From Clostridiales bacterium (GTDB taxonomy: Bacteria; Bacillota; Clostridia; Lachnospirales; Lachnospiraceae), in contig JAHZAT010000008.1 of NCBI GenBank assembly GCA_019423795.1, forward strand, positions 1-48,266: a stretch of DNA of 48,266 bases, given 5' to 3'. Position 1 is the first letter of the stretch, and every line of letters starts with the position of its first letter. Positions 1 to 8,707 of this stretch are shown one piece after another. The notes below the pieces were generated by a model that did no database searches, was not told where the DNA came from, and saw only the letters and a program-made list of their open reading frames with translations. A program made the position numbers and the translations under genes.

Positions 1-84
1 TTACAAAAGCATACTCGTTGAAGTAGGAATGAAACATAAAGGTTTATAACTTTTTTATAAGTTTTCAGTAACGGAGAGTACATT

Positions 85-3000
85 ATGAAGAAAAAGAGAC
101 AATGGTTCATGTGCCTTGGGATGATCGGAGTTTTTACGGCATCCGTAATCTTATCTGTGTTTGGACAGCGAAAGGTGAAAGCACAGTTAAATACTGAGAA
201 TGCGGGGAAGATCACAAGCAGTTGGGCAGATGAGAAACATATTTTCTCATCATTTGACGATGAAAAAGCACTTTCAGTGGATGCATCCTACGGTTTTAAG
301 ATGCATGCAACAGATCAGACGAAGACGATCATAGAAGCAGGGAAGAAAGCAGCAAAATTACCAGAGATCGAGATGCCGGATTTTCTTAAAAAGTATACAT
401 GGTTTCAGACTTCACAAAATACCGCAGGGAATATTAAGATCCGAAAAACAAATATGGAGATCTATCAATGCAAAGCCGATGGAAGTAATGGCCATTGGGA
501 AAAATTAGATTTGGTCATGACGGTTACTGGAATCGAAAAGTATAAGAATCAAGACGGTTATGTGGCGATTGGAAGCGGCATCAATGGATGTGCTTATGTT
601 GGAATCGAAGAGATGACATTAAAAAGTGATTTTTATAAAGCAGGAACGAATACACCAGTAACGATCAAAAGTAATATGACGTTAAAGGATATTGATACAT
701 ATCAGTATATCGGGATCAAAGCAAACAAGATTCACGGAGAATATGTATCAAAGAATACAAAATTAAGTTGTAAAAGATCAGGGGAAACTAGTATTTATTA
801 TGCGGATTTTCCAGACAATTACAGTAGTGAAGATTTTACTTGTGTAGGATTTACATTTGCATCAGATTCTTTTGAATATACATTCGGAAGGAGTCTTGAA
901 AAAGCACCAACAAAAGAGGAGCAATATGTAGGATATGGACAGAATATGATCCGCTTTGACCCAGTTGACCCAACCAAAGAGGTGATCGGAGAAGATGGGA
1001 CCAAGACGGAACATCTAAGAGTGCAAGATCTGGCAAAATCTTGGGATTATGAAGTCAGTCAGGTAATTGCGGGAGAAATTCCAAAGGCACATTATTTTGA
1101 TAAGTTTGCATTTGAAGATCAGATCGAATCCTGTTTAAAGATTCTGGATATCAAGGTTTACGGAGATGATGAGGATGTAAGCAGTCAGTTTGATATTTCA
1201 CAAAACGGCAATCTTGTAAGAGCAGAACTTAAGAATCCGAAAGATGCCGAATTTTATAAAAAATCTGTTTATAAATTAAAGATCAAAGTAAAGATGAATA
1301 TTCCGGAGAATGCATCCAAAGAACAGTTAGATCAATTGCGTAAGATATGGAAAGAACATGGGCATTATAATACAAAGGAAACGATGATCACAGAAAAAAA
1401 TACAGCGAAAACGATCATTAATGATAAGATAGAAATGACCAATGAGGTTCGTGTAGATATCGAGCTGCCAAAAGAAAATGTAGATACGCCGGGTCTTTTG
1501 ATCAGGAAAGAGACAAAACAATATGAATATCAGGCAAAAGATGAGATCATCTATAAGGTAACAGTGAAAAATCAAAACGAAAAAGCAAAGACAGCTTATT
1601 TTACGATTCAGGATACATCCTTTGCAAGTGTGATGGATATGAAGTTACAGGATATAAAAATCAATGGTCTTGATAAGAAGGATTACATATTACAGGCAGA
1701 AAATAATGGATTTATTTTGAAGTCAAAAGGTGATTATGCCCTTCCATATGGACAGACGATCGAGATTACATATACAGTAAAAAGTGGAGTCCTTACAAAT
1801 GGAAAAGTGATCGATAATACTGCATCTGCATGGGCAGCAGGAATTCCAGAAACAAGGGCATCAAGGCAGGTGTATATCAACTCGCCAAAAAATAATGTGA
1901 TAAAATCAGCTCCAGTACAGCTTTATAAAAAAGGAGATCATGTAACTTATCAGGCAGTGATCACCAATCCAAATCCGGGAACTTTTATGAGAAATTTGGA
2001 GATTCAGGATGAACTTCAGGCAGAAGGGATCAAGATCATACCAGGAACCGTAGCGGTTATATCTGGTGGGAAAAACATTGCATCTGAGTGTAAGATCACA
2101 TTTGATCCAAGTGGAAGAAGTTATGAGATCATAACACCACTTGCACTGAAAAATGGTACGATTCCAGCAATGGGTTCGGAAGAAGGAAAGAAAACAGGAT
2201 CTTATGAAAATCTTCGCATGACGGATAAGATAGAGATCACTTATCAGGCAGTGATCGAAGAAGATGGACTCGAAGGACAGGAAGTAAAGAATATTATGCA
2301 CGTTGCTGCGACAAAAAACAGCAATGGAGATTTGATTCGGGAAGATAAAGAGATTCCGTCAGGAAGTGGGATGGCAGATGAGACGATCAAGGTGAAAGCA
2401 CCAAAACTGCAAATCACAAAACAATCGGATAAAAAGGTTTATGCAGTAGGAGAAACTGGATATTATAAACTTCATATCACACAAGGAAAAGAAGGCATGA
2501 CAGCACAGAATGTAAAAGTCGTGGATGAGTTCGAAAAAGAAGGTATGAAGGTTCAGAAGATCGAAGTAAAACTTAATGAAAAAGATATTACATCGGATTG
2601 CAAGATTGATGCGAAAGACCATCGGTTTACGATTGAAACAGGAAAAGATCTTGGTGAAAATGATGTGATGACGGTAGCTTATCAGGTTGTATTTGAAAAG
2701 AGGATTGAAGGAGCTGTGAAGAATACAGCAGTTGCAGGAAGTGATAATACAGAAGATGATCAGGATGAAAATACAGTCGTTGTAAAACCACCTGTGTTAA
2801 AGATTGAAAAAAGTACTGCGCATAAGTCTTACAAAGAAGGACAAAGCGGAGAATACAAGATCCGTGTGACACAGAGAAATGAGAATATGACAGCACATCA
2901 GGTAGTCGTAGAAGATCATTTTGAACAAGAAGGAATGGAGATTTCACAGATCCGTGTAAAATACAATGGGGAAGATATCACCAAGCAATGTGAGATCATA

Positions 3001-3795
3001 ATAGATGAGAATCTTAGAAAATTTAAGATCATCACAGGAAAAGATGTCAGTGACAAAGATGAACTTCTGGTAATATATCAGACAGCATTTAAGAAGATGA
3101 TCACAGGAGATATCAAAAACATTGCGGAAAGCTATAGTGATGATGCGGATAAAGTCAGAGATGATCAAGTGGTAGTAATGGAAGCTGTACAGCCAGCATT
3201 GATGATCACCAAGAAGGTTGATAAAACAACATATAAAGTTGGTGATATCTGCGAGTATCAGCTGGTTGTTATGCAGACGATCAAAGATGCGATCGCAAAA
3301 AATATTGTGATCGAAGATCAGCTTTCAAGAAATGGAGCTAAGGTGATCAAGAACAGCATTAAGATTTATGCACCAGATGGGTCAGATATTACCAGACAGT
3401 GCACGATCACTGCAGGAGAAAATAAGTATGTCATTGAGACAGGAAAGAATTTATCTTATGATGAATCCATAAAAGTATCGTATCAGGTAAAACTAAAAGA
3501 AGCATCACTTTCTGGAAAGACATTAAAAAATACAGCGACAGGAAAAGCAGATTTTGTCAAACCAGTCAGTGCAGTACGTTTAGTGAAGATCAAAAAAGAA
3601 TCGAAATCAACAGTGACAACGGGAAATAAAGCAGATCGATCCAATACTTCTGAATATAAAAGATCACCAGGAACAAGGGATGCAGCGAGCACACCAAAAA
3701 CAGGAGATTCCTTCGATGAGAAATGGATTTTTGCATTGTTGGCAGCATCTTTAGGTGGAAGTTTTATATATTGGAAAAAGAAGAAAAAACACTAG
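85..3795 (+). CDS. Sortase-anchored surface protein with DUF11-like repeats
   Basis: Exported, wall-anchored protein of 1236 residues. An N-terminal Lys-rich signal peptide (hydrophobic stretch about residues 10-27) precedes a globular region of about 440 residues that I do not recognise. Five DUF11/isopeptide-type beta-sandwich repeats follow, starting near residues 468, 609, 771, 902 and 1035. The last three are spaced about 131-133 residues apart and share a Y-x-V/E-G-x start and a V-V-E-D-x-F/L core. The C terminus has a TPKTG sorting motif at 1203-1207, a hydrophobic span and a Lys-rich tail. Thr replaces the usual Leu of LPxTG, so the cognate sortase is uncertain; none is adjacent. The last four repeats each carry one Cys in an I-A/T-x-x-C motif. 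The ATG at 85 follows GGAGAG with 6 nt spacing. Role (adhesion or wall structure) is inferred from architecture only. Confidence 0.85.
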   Translation: MKKKRQWFMCLGMIGVFTASVILSVFGQRKVKAQLNTENAGKITSSWADEKHIFSSFDDEKALSVDASYGFKMHATDQTKTIIEAGKKAAKLPEIEMPDFLKKYTWFQTSQNTAGNIKIRKTNMEIYQCKADGSNGHWEKLDLVMTVTGIEKYKNQDGYVAIGSGINGCAYVGIEEMTLKSDFYKAGTNTPVTIKSNMTLKDIDTYQYIGIKANKIHGEYVSKNTKLSCKRSGETSIYYADFPDNYSSEDFTCVGFTFASDSFEYTFGRSLEKAPTKEEQYVGYGQNMIRFDPVDPTKEVIGEDGTKTEHLRVQDLAKSWDYEVSQVIAGEIPKAHYFDKFAFEDQIESCLKILDIKVYGDDEDVSSQFDISQNGNLVRAELKNPKDAEFYKKSVYKLKIKVKMNIPENASKEQLDQLRKIWKEHGHYNTKETMITEKNTAKTIINDKIEMTNEVRVDIELPKENVDTPGLLIRKETKQYEYQAKDEIIYKVTVKNQNEKAKTAYFTIQDTSFASVMDMKLQDIKINGLDKKDYILQAENNGFILKSKGDYALPYGQTIEITYTVKSGVLTNGKVIDNTASAWAAGIPETRASRQVYINSPKNNVIKSAPVQLYKKGDHVTYQAVITNPNPGTFMRNLEIQDELQAEGIKIIPGTVAVISGGKNIASECKITFDPSGRSYEIITPLALKNGTIPAMGSEEGKKTGSYENLRMTDKIEITYQAVIEEDGLEGQEVKNIMHVAATKNSNGDLIREDKEIPSGSGMADETIKVKAPKLQITKQSDKKVYAVGETGYYKLHITQGKEGMTAQNVKVVDEFEKEGMKVQKIEVKLNEKDITSDCKIDAKDHRFTIETGKDLGENDVMTVAYQVVFEKRIEGAVKNTAVAGSDNTEDDQDENTVVVKPPVLKIEKSTAHKSYKEGQSGEYKIRVTQRNENMTAHQVVVEDHFEQEGMEISQIRVKYNGEDITKQCEIIIDENLRKFKIITGKDVSDKDELLVIYQTAFKKMITGDIKNIAESYSDDADKVRDDQVVVMEAVQPALMITKKVDKTTYKVGDICEYQLVVMQTIKDAIAKNIVIEDQLSRNGAKVIKNSIKIYAPDGSDITRQCTITAGENKYVIETGKNLSYDESIKVSYQVKLKEASLSGKTLKNTATGKADFVKPVSAVRLVKIKKESKSTVTTGNKADRSNTSEYKRSPGTRDAASTPKTGDSFDEKWIFALLAASLGGSFIYWKKKKKH

Positions 3796-3814
3796 TAATT
3801 CTAGGGACAAAGCC

Positions 3815-3843
3815 TTTACGAAACACTGAGGATAAGGTACAAT
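3815..3843 (+). promoter_or_regulatory. Sigma-A-type promoter for the coiled-coil gene
   Basis: TTTACG (3815-3820), 17-nt spacer, TACAAT (3838-3843), 28 nt upstream of the ATG at 3872. It lies in the gap after the wall-protein gene. Matches are 4/6 and 5/6 to consensus; no experimental support. Confidence 0.45.
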
Positions 3844-3871
3844 GAAAGAAAAATGTTGGGAGTGAGCGTAT

Positions 3872-4189
3872 ATGGCAAAAGATTTTTTCGGACGTCTGGA
3901 AGAAACGATTCAGACCACAGGGAAAGCAGCGGCGCAGAAAGCTAAAGAAGTCGCAGATTCCGCAAAAAGACACAATGATCTAAGAGTCGCCAAGAGAGAT
4001 TTAAATGATCTGTACCGTCAGGTGGGAGAGAAGTATTTTGAAGAACATATGGATTACCCACAGGCAGAGTATATTGACCTGTTTAATCTGATCGAGAAGC
4101 TTCGTGGAGATATCGAAATCCTGAAGCAGGAGATTGACGGAGGAGACGACGAAGCGGCGGAAGAAGATATCGAAGATATCGAGGAATAA
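3872..4189 (+). CDS. Small acidic-tailed coiled-coil protein, function unknown
   Basis: A 105-residue cytoplasmic protein with no signal peptide or membrane segment. The N-terminal half is Ala/Lys-rich and helical (F-F-G-R-L-E-E-T start, then K-A-A-A-Q-K-A-K-E-V). The middle has a D-L-N-D-L-Y-R-Q-V-G-E-K-Y-F motif, a second helix follows (residues about 65-90), and the tail is strongly acidic. Similar short proteins, often annotated as hypothetical or fused to a zinc ribbon, are familiar from Lachnospiraceae, but I cannot assign a function. It has its own candidate promoter upstream and a terminator downstream, so it appears to be a single-gene unit between the wall protein and the phosphatase/kinase operon. 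Confidence 0.8.
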   Translation: MAKDFFGRLEETIQTTGKAAAQKAKEVADSAKRHNDLRVAKRDLNDLYRQVGEKYFEEHMDYPQAEYIDLFNLIEKLRGDIEILKQEIDGGDDEAAEEDIEDIEE

Positions 4190-4220
4190 ACTATTAACAA
4201 ACACAACAAAACAGTGAAAG

Positions 4221-4255
4221 AAGCTTGTAAAGATTTATCTTTATGAGCTTTTTTT
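4221..4255 (+). terminator. Rho-independent terminator
   Basis: A 13-bp stem (4221-4233 with 4238-4250, including G-U pairs) closes a TTTA loop and is followed by a T tract to 4255. It lies between the coiled-coil gene and the PP2C gene. Only about 16 nt separate it from the next start codon, so it could also attenuate transcription entering the kinase operon. Confidence 0.8.
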
Positions 4256-4271
4256 CATTTAGGAGGAATTT

Positions 4272-5033
4272 ATGATAGATACAATTGGAATGACAGATAT
4301 TGGGAATGGGAGACCATCCAATCAGGATGCTTATCTGTTGCGTCAGAAGGAAAGGAACGGAAAGCTTTATCTGCTCGCAGTCGTCTGTGACGGCATGGGA
4401 GGTTTGAAAAAAGGAGAGATTGCCAGTCATTATATCGTGGAAGTATTAAAACAATGGTTTGACGAAACGTTGTTTGATGGATTAGAAACTATGGGAATTG
4501 ATATGATCGAGCAGAATCTGATCGATCTGATCCGCAGGATCAACCAGAATCTTTTGTTAATGAGTCGTCGGATGGAAGAAACAAAATCCATGGGAAGCAC
4601 ATTAACCTTATTGTTTGTTGAAGAACATGAATTTTTTGTCTTAAATGTCGGTGATTCGAGAACTTACTGGTTTGACAGGGACCGTAAATTTGTAACGACA
4701 GATCACACTCTGGCAGAGTTGGAACTGCGTGCTGGACATCTCACAAAAGAACAGGCAAAAAAAGATCCGAGAAGACATATTTTGATCCAGTGTGTAGGTG
4801 TGACAAAAGATATCCGGATTGATTGTTACAAAGGCAGATTAAATCCAGGAATGGAGTTTTTATTATGTACTGATGGCTTTTATGGGCTGCTTGAGGAAGA
4901 AGAAATCTATCAGGTAGAGGCATCAAAAGAACAGATCAAAGAATGGGTGCAGAAATGTTTTCAGAAAGTAAAAAGAAGAGGAGAATTAGACAATCTGTCC
5001 TGTGTGATCGTCAAAGTTCCGAACAAGAAATAG
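4272..5033 (+). CDS. PP2C-family serine/threonine protein phosphatase
   Basis: A 253-residue PPM/PP2C phosphatase, predicted to remove phosphate from Ser/Thr residues with two Mn/Mg ions. Family motifs occur in order: R-P-S-N-Q-D at 14-19, V-C-D-G-M-G-G with metal ligands D40-G41, G-D-S-R-T in the middle, a T-D-H-T-L segment, C-T-D-G with D201-G202, and D240-N241-L-S near the end. Length is typical for bacterial PrpC/Stp enzymes. There is no membrane segment, so it acts in the cytosol. AGGAGG precedes the ATG at 4272. The 3-prime end overlaps the kinase gene by about 90 nt, so the two are almost certainly co-translated; its likely substrate is that kinase or the kinase's targets. Confidence 0.93.
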   Translation: MIDTIGMTDIGNGRPSNQDAYLLRQKERNGKLYLLAVVCDGMGGLKKGEIASHYIVEVLKQWFDETLFDGLETMGIDMIEQNLIDLIRRINQNLLLMSRRMEETKSMGSTLTLLFVEEHEFFVLNVGDSRTYWFDRDRKFVTTDHTLAELELRAGHLTKEQAKKDPRRHILIQCVGVTKDIRIDCYKGRLNPGMEFLLCTDGFYGLLEEEEIYQVEASKEQIKEWVQKCFQKVKRRGELDNLSCVIVKVPNKK

Positions 5034-6538
5034 GAAAGATTTATCACCAACGTTATCAAGTCCGAAAAATACTTGGAGAAGGCGGAATGGGTAAAGTTTT
5101 TCTTGCACTGGATCAAAAGACCGGAAAAGAGGTTGCTGTGAAGATCGTGAAGGATCAAAAACAGTGGGACAGGGAGAGGGTGATCTTGCAAAAATTAAAA
5201 CATACCAAAGGTGTGCCGGAATTATTTTTTGCAGGAAAGGAAAAGGAACTTTTTCTGGTGATGGAATATATTCTTGGAAATTCGTTAAAACGATATGGCA
5301 GTGTCTGTGGAAAACTTTATAAAAAGAAAAGTTTATTGTGGATGATCAAAATCTGCAAAGTGCTGAATAAGATTCATGAACAAGGAATCATTCATATGGA
5401 TCTGAAACCGGAAAATATCATGCTTGATCGATCTGGAAATATATATTTGATCGATTTTGGAGCGGCATTGTTTGCGGGAGAAAAATTAAGTGGATATGGA
5501 ACCAAAAACTATGCATCAAAAAAACAGGCAAAGACAGAAGAAAGAGCAGACATTTATTTTGATATATATAGTTTAGGAAAAACAATGGAATCTTTATTGA
5601 AAGCAACAGATGCTGTCCAAAAGATCATAGAAAAATGTCTGATCGATGACGATGCAAAAAGATATCACAACATAAGGCAGATTCAGGCAGATTTTGAGAG
5701 AATATTGAGAATCTGTCGTATGAAGAAAGGGTTCATGGTGGTGATTGCTGTTTTTTGTATCCAGAATCTCTGGAATCAGATACAGAGGGAAGAGCAAAGA
5801 GAGAAAGAAGTCATTGTACAGAAAAAGTCTCAAAGAGAGATAAAAAAGGCAATGGCTTATTTTTATGGAACGGATCAGATACAAAAGAATACACAATTGG
5901 CACGAGTGTATCTTGAAAGATGTAGAGGGATGAAAAAGAATGTGTCATCGTATTTGGTGCTTTTAGATGTTTTAGATGGCAGGAGAAATGATATAAGTGC
6001 GGAAAAACTTATGAAGATCGTACAGGATTGTCAGACCGATGTGCATGATTTCTGGTCGGCATATTTTTATCTTCATTTTTATACAGTAAATACAGCAAAA
6101 CTGTCAGAGAATGTATGGAAAGAAGCAGAAAAAATGTTAGAACAGATACAAAAATATCCACAAAAGGAAGAATATCAGAAATTAGTGGAAGCAGACCGGA
6201 TCAATTTATATGAAAGAGAAGCAGAAAAAGGAGATGATAGAAAGTTTTTAGAGGAAACAGACCGGGTTTTCAAAGAAAATCTTAAAGGAGATCCTGCATG
6301 GAAATTGTATGAAAGAAAGCTTGTTTATCTGGAATCAAAACAGCCAGATATCAGCAGGGAGTTTGAACGATTTCTAAAGAAATATCCAAAAGTTATGGAT
6401 GCCTATGTGGAGTATAGTATTTATTTATGCAGGAACAATAAAATGACACAGGCACAAAGGGTCTATAGGGAAGGTAGAAAACAGACAGGAATGACAAGCA
6501 AAAGAGCAGAGGAATTGAGGAGGAAACTTGGGTTATGA
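4943..6538 (+). CDS. Membrane serine/threonine protein kinase with extracytoplasmic helical domain
   Basis: A 531-residue kinase. The Gly-rich loop G-E-G-G-M-G-K-V is near 43-51, the ATP lysine is K67, the catalytic loop H-M-D-L-K-P-E-N has D153, and the metal loop DFG has D171. Met replaces Arg of the usual HRD, and the A-P-E motif region reads Y-A-S-K-K-Q, so activation-loop control may be unusual. A hydrophobic segment at about 263-277 is followed by about 250 helical, charged residues resembling TPR-type repeats, probably outside the cell; no PASTA repeats are seen. The start is uncertain: ATGs at 4943 and 4955 both lie inside the phosphatase gene without a strong ribosome site, and no better start exists before the Gly-rich loop. 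The stop overlaps the next ATG by 4 nt, indicating one operon. Confidence 0.9.
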   Translation: MGAEMFSESKKKRRIRQSVLCDRQSSEQEIGKIYHQRYQVRKILGEGGMGKVFLALDQKTGKEVAVKIVKDQKQWDRERVILQKLKHTKGVPELFFAGKEKELFLVMEYILGNSLKRYGSVCGKLYKKKSLLWMIKICKVLNKIHEQGIIHMDLKPENIMLDRSGNIYLIDFGAALFAGEKLSGYGTKNYASKKQAKTEERADIYFDIYSLGKTMESLLKATDAVQKIIEKCLIDDDAKRYHNIRQIQADFERILRICRMKKGFMVVIAVFCIQNLWNQIQREEQREKEVIVQKKSQREIKKAMAYFYGTDQIQKNTQLARVYLERCRGMKKNVSSYLVLLDVLDGRRNDISAEKLMKIVQDCQTDVHDFWSAYFYLHFYTVNTAKLSENVWKEAEKMLEQIQKYPQKEEYQKLVEADRINLYEREAEKGDDRKFLEETDRVFKENLKGDPAWKLYERKLVYLESKQPDISREFERFLKKYPKVMDAYVEYSIYLCRNNKMTQAQRVYREGRKQTGMTSKRAEELRRKLGL

Positions 6539-8640
6539 TCAGAAAATATAAGATATATATCATCATGGGAATCACAGTACTTCTTCTTTTTATGGTTTTA
6601 CCGGTCGATACGAAGGGAGATTGGGAAATCCCTTGGGACATTACTCTGGAAGGAGACGGGAATGATCCTGCATTTCGAAGCAGTACAGTGATGGAAATAT
6701 TTCTAAAAAATGGGACAGCACCAAAGGATATTACAGTTTTCGTGAATCAACAGAAAATAAATCCGATCTGGGATTACGAACAAAGTACACAGATCAGTTT
6801 TCAGGAAGAAGGGATTTATAAGGTTCATATTGTTCATAAAAATGGATATGAAGAAATAAGGCAGGTTATGGTTGAATTAAATAATCCAACAACAGCCAAG
6901 ATCACAGCGGGAGCGTATACTCCAGGAGCATGGAGCAAAAAGAATGTGGTATTGGAAGCTTATGGAGCCAAAGCAGTTTCTGATATTCAATTTTATGAAT
7001 ATAAAATAGGACAAGATGAATGGAAGCAGATGAAAAATAACAAGTTAGAGATTAGCAAAGATTTTGATGATCTTGTTTATATCAGAGCAGTTTCGAAGGC
7101 TGGAAGAGAAGGAGTGATCAGTCAGATTCCAGTGAGAGTATGGAAACAAAAACCAGAACTTGCAAAGATCCAATGTGATCAGGAACCTATTGGTGGATGG
7201 TATTCGAAAATTCCTGTTTTCTCATATGATCTGAAGGAAAAAGAAGGACCACAGGTGCATCTTTATGCGCAGCTTACAGATTTGAAGACAAAAGAGATAT
7301 TGACAGGAATCGATCAGATTCCTAGGATCAGGAAGGATGGAAGATATCAGCTTGACATCTATACGAAAGATGAATCTGGAAATCGATCAGAACAACTCTA
7401 CCAAACGACTTGTTTTGTGGATACGGATAATCCAGAGATTTTTGTTCGTTATCAAAATCCAAGATCAGAAATTTTAAAATACCAGAAAGCTCAGATCATA
7501 GTTAAGGATGAAAATCTGAAAAAGGGAAATATGATCTTAAGAACATCGGGGAAACAGGTAAAGCCATGGAAGTTGGAAGGTGATCATTATGAAACAGAAG
7601 TTATATTTTTAAAGGACGGAAAACAGACATTGTCTGTTCAGGCAGAAGATCTGGCAGGAAATAAGATGATCATACAGGAAAAGTCGTTTATCATTGATAC
7701 ACAAAAACCAAGGATTAAAATTCAAGGAATTGACAATGGAAGATCATATTCAAAGCCTGTAAAAATTCAAGTAGATGTGAAAGATCAAAATCTGAATCCA
7801 GATAAGACATATATTTATCTTAACGGAAAGAAGATGAATTCCGTTATGATCAAAAAAGATGGATATTATACCATTGATGTGAAAACTGAAGATCTTGCAG
7901 GAAATCAAAATAGGTGCAGCAGAAAATTTACTGTCAATCAAAAAGGCATACAGATTCATTTTCTGCAGGAGGATTTAAAGGAAAAACAGATATCAACAAA
8001 AAATCTGAAGCCAGGATTTCGCATTGAAAGTCTGGAACCAGTGCAGGTAATGGCATTTCTTGTGAATGGGCAAAAAAAGGAATATCAATGGAAAGAAGAT
8101 AAAGTTTATATAAAAGATCCTATCACAGAAAATGGGAAATGCAGTGTCAGTCTGCATGTAAAAGACAGTGCCGGAAATGAAAAAACAAGTGAAGAAATAC
8201 AGTTTTTTTATGACACACAAAAACCAGTGATCAAAATAGAAGGGCTTGATCAGAAATCTGAATGTGAATATGGAAAACAGATCGGCATCCTTCTGGAAAA
8301 TAAAACAGATCAGTGGGAGAAGGTTATTTTGGATGGAAAAGAACAAAAACTGGAACATCATAAGATCACATGGAAAGAATTGGCTCCTGGAAAGCATGTT
8401 CTTCATCTGAAAGCAGTGGATCAGGCAGGAAATAAAACTGATCAAAGGATCACATTTAAGATCACAAAAGTCCTTCCAAAAGCAGTGAAACAAATTGTGG
8501 TAAAACAAGATAAAATACCATCAAAAAAAGATGAAAAAAAACAAAAATATCCCAATTTATGGCTTTTATTTCTCATAGGAACAAGCATTTTCGTATCTGT
8601 AAAAATGTTTTGTAGTTATAGGAAATCCAGGCATTCTTGA
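6535..8640 (+). CDS. Exported Ig-like repeat membrane protein of the kinase operon
   Basis: A 701-residue protein with an N-terminal hydrophobic signal or anchor (about residues 7-22), several bacterial Ig-like beta-sandwich repeats, and a C-terminal membrane span near 677-692 followed by a short basic tail. At least three repeats show the hallmark D-L/S/Q-A-G-N-x strand followed by I/Y-D-T-Q-K-P-x-I at the domain junction (around residues 380-400, 465 and 550-570). No LPxTG motif is present, so it is held by its membrane span. The ATG overlaps the kinase stop (ATGA), showing translational coupling. The exact function is unknown; coupling to a membrane kinase suggests a surface-exposed sensor, substrate or partner (inference). 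Confidence 0.85.
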   Translation: MIRKYKIYIIMGITVLLLFMVLPVDTKGDWEIPWDITLEGDGNDPAFRSSTVMEIFLKNGTAPKDITVFVNQQKINPIWDYEQSTQISFQEEGIYKVHIVHKNGYEEIRQVMVELNNPTTAKITAGAYTPGAWSKKNVVLEAYGAKAVSDIQFYEYKIGQDEWKQMKNNKLEISKDFDDLVYIRAVSKAGREGVISQIPVRVWKQKPELAKIQCDQEPIGGWYSKIPVFSYDLKEKEGPQVHLYAQLTDLKTKEILTGIDQIPRIRKDGRYQLDIYTKDESGNRSEQLYQTTCFVDTDNPEIFVRYQNPRSEILKYQKAQIIVKDENLKKGNMILRTSGKQVKPWKLEGDHYETEVIFLKDGKQTLSVQAEDLAGNKMIIQEKSFIIDTQKPRIKIQGIDNGRSYSKPVKIQVDVKDQNLNPDKTYIYLNGKKMNSVMIKKDGYYTIDVKTEDLAGNQNRCSRKFTVNQKGIQIHFLQEDLKEKQISTKNLKPGFRIESLEPVQVMAFLVNGQKKEYQWKEDKVYIKDPITENGKCSVSLHVKDSAGNEKTSEEIQFFYDTQKPVIKIEGLDQKSECEYGKQIGILLENKTDQWEKVILDGKEQKLEHHKITWKELAPGKHVLHLKAVDQAGNKTDQRITFKITKVLPKAVKQIVVKQDKIPSKKDEKKQKYPNLWLLFLIGTSIFVSVKMFCSYRKSRHS

Positions 8641-8664
8641 ATCTTTTTCATTCTATGTTATAAT
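8637..8664 (+). promoter_or_regulatory. Sigma-A-type promoter for the S1-domain gene
   Basis: TTGAAT (8637-8642), 16-nt spacer, TATAAT (8659-8664). The -35 hexamer contains the TGA stop of the preceding gene. It lies 44 nt upstream of the chosen S1-gene start and marks the end of the kinase operon. Confidence 0.7.
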
Positions 8665-8707
8665 AAAGGTTACGTATATAGTTCAATCAAATGGAGGAAT
8701 GGATATT

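Noticed and set aside
1483..3600. CRISPR or satellite-like repeats
   Set aside because: The repeats are protein-level domain duplications of about 131 residues, not short identical DNA units. No CRISPR array is visible in the window.
7993..8508. Long minus-strand frame opposite the Ig-like gene
   Set aside because: Phe/Ile/Leu-rich shadow of Lys/Glu-rich plus-strand codons, with no start context.
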